NCBI GenBank assembly: GCA_900708905.1
Contig: CAADRB010000007.1
Coordinates: 3,136,539 to 3,200,538 of the forward strand
From: Hymenolepis diminuta
Lineage: Eukaryota > Platyhelminthes > Cestoda > Cyclophyllidea > Hymenolepididae
Length of the DNA: 64,000 bases
Reading direction: 5' to 3'
A model generated the notes under the pieces. The model searched no databases. It was not told the DNA's origin and was given only the letters and a program-made list of their open reading frames with translations. Each line of letters opens with the position of its first letter. The stretch's first letter is position 1. The position numbers and the translations under genes were made by a program. Below, in pieces: positions 59,301 through 64,000 of this stretch.

Positions 59301-62300
59301 GACATCTATCTAAAATAAAATTTTTAGCGCAATTCTTTTCCGGTCTTCACTACTCGTATCAAGATCGCATTAGATGATAGTGTCTTATTCTAGTATGTTT
59401 AGCTCTGAAATTTAAATTGGTGCTCCAGTGTTTGCTTACTACTTTTATTTTCTGGTCGAAACTACAATTCAAAGTCTTAACAGCATCTTATCGACTTGAA
59501 TGATAGACGTCTAATTTATGGAAAGTGATCTTTCTGGCAGTAGTACGTGAAGTCAAGTAGGAGCTGGATTTGATAGCAATTTCAACAGTTAAGTGAGATT
59601 GGATGCTCTGAAAATGACAGACCATCACAAATTAGGTAAATGTGTTGTGACTCATCTTCACATCAACATCTGTACACAAAAATACCCACACTTGGGAATC
59701 AGGATGGTCATATGCCCATTCTTGGTTGTGGTTTCTCCCGATAAGGGGATTTTGTCAAATTAATCTGTTGGTCGTGATTTTACTGCACGACATTCTTTTG
59801 TTTGTTTTTTTTTAATGCAGTCGTATGGTATTAAATTCATGTTTCTTACAATGACCTTTCAAAACCTTGAGGTTTTCCGAGTTGAATAGTGAATTAAGGA
59901 GATATTTTAAATCATTTAAAAGATAAGAATAGCTAAATATTACATTTATGAGTCTCACTATTCCGTCCTTGATTATTCTCGTTCTGGGGAATAAAAATGA
60001 GCAAATGTCTCTCCTGGTCACTGTGAAAAAAACCCCTAAGTTCAAAGTTGGAACTGAAGAATCGACGGGAAATTTCTCTTTCCAAAAGATTTTTAAACTA
60101 TTCTTCTGAATATGCCGCTGTTTCAAATTTCTTGCAGGTTATACATTAAATGAGCATTTTTTTGTTTTTATTTTTTCGAAATTATTTATGTGTACATATT
60201 CCATTTAGCTGCATTTACCTAATGCATATATACTATTCATTGTCTTAAAATAGATTTCTCACGTTTAGGAGGGAACGTTTACAGTTCAAGGATCCTCAGA
60301 TTTCCTAAAAAATCGCAATTATATTATCTGTGTTTAGTCGTGGTCCTATAGTTCCGTGATTAATTTATTATAGATTAATTCATGTTTCTGATAAATCCCT
60401 CAGGAATTCACGGTTTTCACTTGATATCAAATTCTTCGCCCTGTGTGGTTTGATCTCTTAACCACTAATCAGTTTCGCGTTCCTTTTAGGTCAACTTGTC
60501 ATCACCATTTCCAAAAGAATGTGTTTAAAGATACTGTATTTTGCACTCAATTTAAAGTCGTTGGCTGGCCCTTTTTATCAGAATGAGGTAGATAAATAGC
60601 GTCTGAACCTAGAATCCTAAGAAAAGTGCTACTTAAAATTAGGATATTCGATCATATTGTTTAGAATGGGGGAAAGAGCGTTTGAATGAAACAAGAAAAA
60701 TTAAAATTGAGCCCAACTTATCGTCAAGAATTGATTTTGAAGTTATTTGGTTTTATTTATTTTACGCGAGGGATGTATTTCAGGCGTATTTCTCTTCAAA
60801 TTGGACGCATTTTCTTCATAATTGTCTGAAGGAAAGAGGTTTTAAGCTTAGAGAAAATGGTAAAGGCATCTGAACCCTGTTATAGGCGATTTGAGTAGAA
60901 TAGGAATCTGATAGATAAAAGGTACATAATGTAGTAAAATAAGTATCTGAACCTAAAGAGCAGAGGAGAGAGGGGTCCATAAGTATACAAGAGGTCTCAC
61001 TTGACTCGTATCGTTGACCCCTCATTTACGCTTATCGATAGTATCCACAGCCCTTAGCACACTGGTTTGTTCTTCAGGACAGGAAAGAGGTACTTATAAA
61101 AGGATATTGGGCGGTCAAATACTGCAACTATTCTGAAGAGCTGGTGAGATCATAAGCATACACCCCTCTGGTTCATCATTAGGAGCTCCGTATATAACAC
61201 TTTCAATGTATGTGAGGAGGAGGGGGTAGAATCAAGTCAGTACTAGTTTCGAAACCATTTGGAAGTAGTCACATATTGATGTGAAGTTTTCATCAAACGA
61301 TGTAATTAAACATTGTCAATTTTTCTTCGATCCAGGGTGCATTCGCGTTTTTATCAATTGCTATCACTCTAATATCTCTGCGTCTTAGCAGTGTTATAGG
61401 TGTTGTTTTTTTGCCAGGACTGGAATGTTGTTGTTTACTTAAGGGCTGCCTTTGTTTGTTTGCGATCTATCGATGTTATTTTTCAATCGGAATGATCCAT
61501 CAAAATGAATTTATATAAAGCAAAAATCTCGAGATAGATGAGATTGTTGTTTGTAATTTGATAACACCTTGAATGCTGTATCAAAGCGTTGCTATAATCG
61601 GTCATTTTATCTTATTTATTAAAAGAAATAAATTCATTGGGATAATTTGACTAATTGCTTACTTTAACCAGCTAGTTGATAAGCTCGAGAGTCTTTGGAT
61701 AAGATCCAGACATTGAAATTGGAAACATGAGTCAACAAGTCATACTTGGTGGTTAAATGATCAATCCAAAAAACAAACAAGTTAAAATAACCATATGGAA
61801 TTCCGACTGATTGTCCTTAATTTAACTATTTCTCCTCTTGATACTCTTTCATTCCTTATTAGACTATAGTTTTGTTCCTTGTATTTACCTGGTTTCTCAT
61901 CATTTAAAATTATTTTCGTTTAACGTCAAATTCCACTTCATCTTGGCACTAATCAGCTTAATCCCTTTTGTTACTGGAATTAATAGGTTAGGATCATAAA
62001 AATGCCGTATTAAGGATACGAAATAGGTACCAATATTTACTGCTTTCCAGTTAGAAAGGTCGATGATGATGCGCTCTCCTCTTTTCTAAGGTTGAACGGG
62101 ATATCAAATGCCAAAAGTCATTATTAGGAATTGTGTTTTGTTCTTCGGTGTAAAGATGTGGTCTGTCTTTAAGGTAGTTGTTAGAAAGTTTTATTTTAAG
62201 GTTTGCTGTTTCCTATAGGGCTGTTACTCATGCAAAAGAAACTTACAATTTAAAACTGTGATCTGTGCCTTCGTACTGTTAAGATGCCTTATGGGTTTCT

Positions 62301-62547
62301 TTTTATTTCAGTGGTGAAAACCCGGTTGCAGACCCTCTCCCATCTCCAAAGTGAAACTCAATTTACTGGAATCGCAGACTGCTTCCGACGTACATTCCAA
62401 CAAGAAGGCATGAAAGCTCTTTTCAAGGGAGCAGGATGTCGTGTTTTGGTGATGGCCCCTCTCTTCGGTATCGCGCAAACAGTTTACTACCTAGGAGTTG
62501 CTGAATTCCTTCTTGGAATAGGCAAATATAAGAGAAACAAAGAGTAG
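53311..62547 (+). CDS. SLC25A22: Mitochondrial glutamate carrier (SLC25A22/A18 type), 8 exons
   Basis: Exons 53311-53351, 53384-53510, 53640-53695, 53796-53886, 55325-55446, 58554-58750, 58829-58931 and 62312-62547 join in consistent phase, apart from one extra A in exon 2, to 323 residues, the same length I recall for human GC1. The three mitochondrial-carrier repeats each carry the PX[DE]XX[KR] motif: PIDLVK (about residue 35), PMELLK (about 130) and PMDVVK (about 243). Specific matches include [59 protein letters not shown] and [17 protein letters not shown]. Family members import L-glutamate with a proton across the inner mitochondrial membrane; orthology to A22 or A18 is undecided. Intron sizes are 32, 129, 100, 1438, 3107, 78 and 3380. 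An alanine/threonine-rich linker joins repeats 1-2 to the third third of the protein. Confidence 0.95.
53352..53383 (+). other. 32-nt GT-AG micro-intron
   Basis: GTAAGAGGTG...CCTTAG, 32 bases, with a T-rich 3' half. Removing it joins TC to T (serine) and keeps the frame. Reading through it in the frame of exon 2 gives no upstream ATG that suits the family. Confidence 0.8.
53384..53510 (+). CDS. SLC25A22: Glutamate carrier exon 2, carries a +1 A
   Basis: Encodes [20 protein letters not shown] then IDLVK in one frame and [15 protein letters not shown] in the next. The switch is at an A5 run (53460-53464), where four A would keep the frame. Donor AT|gtaagt. It contains the first carrier signature P.D..K.R. 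Confidence 0.9.
53640..53695 (+). CDS. SLC25A22: Glutamate carrier exon 3
   Basis: 56 nt encode [19 protein letters not shown], the D..........G..G.YRG matrix-loop motif of repeat 1. Donor AGAG|gtacgc. Confidence 0.93.
53796..53886 (+). CDS. SLC25A22: Glutamate carrier exon 4
   Basis: 91 nt encode [20 protein letters not shown] then [11 protein letters not shown]. The [14 protein letters not shown]-type block is specific for glutamate carriers within SLC25. Confidence 0.95.
53887..55324 (+). other. Glutamate carrier intron 4, contains a SINE
   Basis: 1.4-kb intron. A tRNA-derived SINE lies at about 54200-54420; nothing else is recognised. Confidence 0.65.
54200..54420 (-). repeat. tRNA-derived SINE, minus strand
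   Basis: The reverse complement contains GGGTTCAATCC, a good match to the tRNA B box (GGTTCRANYCC), about 40 bases after a TAGTTAATGTGC A-box-like stretch. It is followed by a body with GGCGGAATGGCCAACCGC. The segment is distinctly GC-richer than the intron around it. It cannot fold as an intact tRNA. Confidence 0.55.
55325..55446 (+). CDS. SLC25A22: Glutamate carrier exon 5
   Basis: 122 nt encode [40 protein letters not shown]. It contains the second carrier signature PMELLK and the AG..AG.CQ helix, and is in phase 1 at the donor. Confidence 0.96.
55447..58553 (+). other. Glutamate carrier intron 5
   Basis: 3.1-kb intron. Apart from the GC-richer island at 57850-58310 it is AT-rich, with chance open frames (for example 55591-55830 and 56862-57068). 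Confidence 0.6.
57850..58310 (+). mobile_element. GC-richer island, possible solo LTR or non-autonomous element
   Basis: The island stands out from its AT-rich intron. It has a TATA-like CTATATAAACTTGAT near 58017, short inverted motifs around CCACCACAGGTGGTCCCAGG near 57912, and AATAAA near 58307. No ORF and no second copy in the window. The element class is a guess. Confidence 0.3.
58554..58750 (+). CDS. SLC25A22: Glutamate carrier exon 6
   Basis: 197 nt encode an A/T-rich linker, then [20 protein letters not shown] and [20 protein letters not shown], ending RLDNL. G..GLYKG.GAT.LRDV.FS..YFPLFA is the repeat 2 matrix loop and helix 4. Confidence 0.96.
58829..58931 (+). CDS. SLC25A22: Glutamate carrier exon 7
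   Basis: 103 nt encode [20 protein letters not shown] and [14 protein letters not shown]. Helix 5 ends at the third PX[DE] signature, which is completed by V-V-K in exon 8. The flanking intron 6 is only 78 nt. Confidence 0.95.
58932..62311 (+). other. Glutamate carrier intron 7, nothing recognised
   Basis: 3.4 kb of mostly AT-rich intron, the largest in the gene. Open frames at 59812-60126 (minus) and 59093-59299 (plus) have no motif. Confidence 0.6.
62312..62547 (+). CDS. SLC25A22: Glutamate carrier exon 8 with stop
   Basis: 236 nt encode [40 protein letters not shown] and [20 protein letters not shown], ending KYKRNKE and TAG. The [16 protein letters not shown] helix 6 is diagnostic for the glutamate carrier. 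Confidence 0.97.
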
Positions 62548-62701
62548 ATGTATATACCATCTCAACTTCAGTAGAATGACAATTATGCGCCTATCTAGTT
62601 CTTAGGAGATCATTTTTATCTATCTCTTTTTGATTTATATACGTAAGATCAGGAATTGTGATTTATCTGTTTTAAAGACAGATTACATGATATTGGGAAT
62701 T

Positions 62702-62707
62702 AATAAA
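62702..62707 (+). promoter_or_regulatory. Polyadenylation signal of the glutamate carrier
   Basis: AATAAA lies 155 nt past the stop codon, the first canonical hexamer downstream, and is followed by a T-rich stretch. Confidence 0.6.
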
Positions 62708-62959
62708 CATTCGATTATGTACCTTCTTTTTTTAAACTAAGCTGATTAATTTATCCATTTTTGGAATCTTTTTCCTTTCGAATTCCGGGTAATTGAATTA
62801 TTACAGAATATACCGGACTAAAAGGGTGGCCAATTTTGGTTTTATGAAAAGAACATGATTCTCAAAGAAAAGAAACAGGGGAGACTTACGAAAATACTGT
62901 ATAGCGGCCATTAATGAAATGGGTAAGTCGTCACGCGGAACCTATTAATTAAAACAAAC

Positions 62960-63290
62960 GTAATATCGTGAAGGCCAGGAGACAGCTAGTGATGCTCTAT
63001 CCAGGTCTTAGATCGAAAGTACGCCCGATTAAAACTCAAGAAAACCTGCTTGAAACGCTTGTCAAGCCTATTCTTCTTTACGGTTTGTCTACTCTGGTCT
63101 TTCGCAAGGTGGATGATGCTGGATTATTGCTGCAGACGACAAAAGAGTTTTAAAGTGCCGACGGCAAAAGCTCCTGCGAGAAACCTTGGCGTGCAATTAC
63201 TGAAGTGTAAATTTAACCTTTGGGCAAGTCTTCACAATCGCTAAACTTTTATTAAATTTCCCGTCACCGAAATTGAGGAAATCTAAGGTT
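62960..63290 (+). pseudogene. LINE (non-LTR) reverse transcriptase C-terminal remnant
   Basis: One frame reads KARRQLVMLYPGLRSKVRPI, KTQENLLETLVKPILLYG and then VFRKVDDAG. A shifted frame continues KRVLKCRRQKLLRETL. The L..LV.PILLYG.....R..D pattern is the usual region just after the RT domain of non-LTR elements (ILLYG.ETW type). Stops and a frameshift show it is dead. The clade is not determined. Confidence 0.6.
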
Positions 63291-63618
63291 TCCGGTGCAA
63301 AAAGCTGGCTTAGGTAACTCAATGCAGAGATGAAGCAGGTGAAAATAAGGATATGGTTTGGATGCAGAATCCTAACAAATAATCTACTCTACGCTTTCTA
63401 GAACATCAGCAAACTGTAACGAGGGATGTCAGGTCTTCAAAACTCGTATTTGACTTGAATTCTGGAAGCATCGAGTTGTCCGCTTTTACTGTGAAATGTC
63501 CTAAAGTTTTAAACTTGTGACTTGACCTCAATGTTCACTCCACTCATATCTGCGAGCTTATTGATATGTTGAATTAGTTTAAGGATCGATTATGCCACCT
63601 CGAATAATTTGTATTTTA
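63291..63618. other. Between LINE remnant and mariner
   Basis: No feature recognised. It may still be untranslatable LINE tail. Confidence 0.5.
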
Positions 63619-64000
63619 ACACATGGGCTGAAAAGTCCCGGGCCTAACAAAGAAGACAGTTTTTTGTTTCAGAATTAGCTTTATTCATCAACGTAATCTC
63701 CATCAAGAGCAACGCAATCATTCCAGCGTCGCTCTAATATTTCAATACCACTTTTGTGGATAACCTCTTCATTTGTGCGAAATTTCTTATTGGCGAGCAT
63801 TTTTTCAGGTCTACGAACAGCCAGTAGTCACTGGGAGCCAAATCCGGCGAATACGGTGGATGTGGGAGCAATTCGAAGTTCAATTCTTGTAGTTTTGTCA
63901 TTGTTTTGATTCACTTGTGACACGGTGCGTTGTCTTGATGAAACACAATTTTTTTCTTTGCCATATGCGGTCGTTTCTTTGCAATTTCGGCCTTCAAACG
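63619..64000 (-). mobile_element. mariner transposon, second copy, truncated by window edge
   Basis: Left terminal repeat ACACATGGGCTGAAAAGTCC then CGGGCCTAAC follows a TA at 63617-63618. It is the same family as 45465-46691. The rest, including the other terminal repeat, lies beyond position 64000. Confidence 0.9.
63682..64000 (-). pseudogene. mariner transposase, C-terminal part, broken
   Basis: Minus-strand reading gives AEIAKKRPHMAKKKIVFHQD, NAPCHK-stop-IKTMTKLQEL and LLPHPPYSPDLAPSDYWLF. The second and third catalytic aspartates are separated by 34 residues, the D34D of mariner. Defects: an in-frame TGA after NAPCHK, a one-base deletion in the A run after DLK, and a 42-nt in-frame deletion removing most of AETEAYFEAKEKSFY present in the other copy. 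The C-terminus ends GDYVDE and TAA. It is inactive. Confidence 0.92.

Overview
This is a window of an AT-rich invertebrate nuclear genome with intron-bearing genes, no operons, and two assembly gaps (runs of N at 15003-15433 and 45671-46623). I favour a flatworm. The reasons are a 32-nt first intron followed by progressively larger introns in the mitochondrial carrier gene, which is a gene architecture known from schistosomes, together with mariner, Ty3/gypsy-type and LINE debris in long introns. This is an inference; no species is named. I see no bacterial or viral gene cluster, no CRISPR array, and no tRNA or rRNA gene.

Three protein-coding genes can be rebuilt exon by exon, with GT-AG junctions and compatible reading phases throughout. 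(1) Minus strand, about 19.2 kb down to the left edge: a TTC39 / IML2-like tetratricopeptide-repeat protein. Fourteen coding exons are visible (about 548 residues) and the last exon or exons lie beyond position 1. (2) Minus strand, 42137 down to 32385: a complete three-exon tubulin polymerization-promoting protein (TPPP, p25-alpha family) of 170 residues. (3) Plus strand, 53311 to 62547: a complete eight-exon mitochondrial glutamate carrier (SLC25A22/SLC25A18 type). It would be 323 residues once one extra A in exon 2 is discounted. TPPP and the carrier are divergently transcribed, separated by about 11 kb of transposon-rich DNA. The three genes have unrelated jobs (lipid/inclusion-related TPR protein, microtubule bundling, glutamate import into mitochondria), so nothing suggests a functional cluster.

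The rest is repeats. Intergenic 19.2-32.4 kb holds an LTR-relic cluster and a decayed unknown retroelement ORF at 20.4-24.4 kb, and otherwise featureless AT-rich DNA. Intergenic 42.1-53.3 kb holds a mariner with both terminal repeats (its middle is a gap), an inverted copy of the 23.6-24.1 kb repeat, a near-identical direct repeat pair, and a broken Ty3/gypsy gag-protease fragment with LTR pieces. The right edge carries a LINE reverse-transcriptase remnant and a second, broken mariner that runs off the window. Introns contain older dispersed repeats, including a tRNA-derived SINE.

I found no new biological system. The observations most worth checking are the 32-nt intron, the homopolymer frameshift in the carrier, a frame-breaking 31-nt cryptic exon in TTC39, the head-to-head LTR relics seen at two loci, and a TPPP lacking the usual C-terminal tail.
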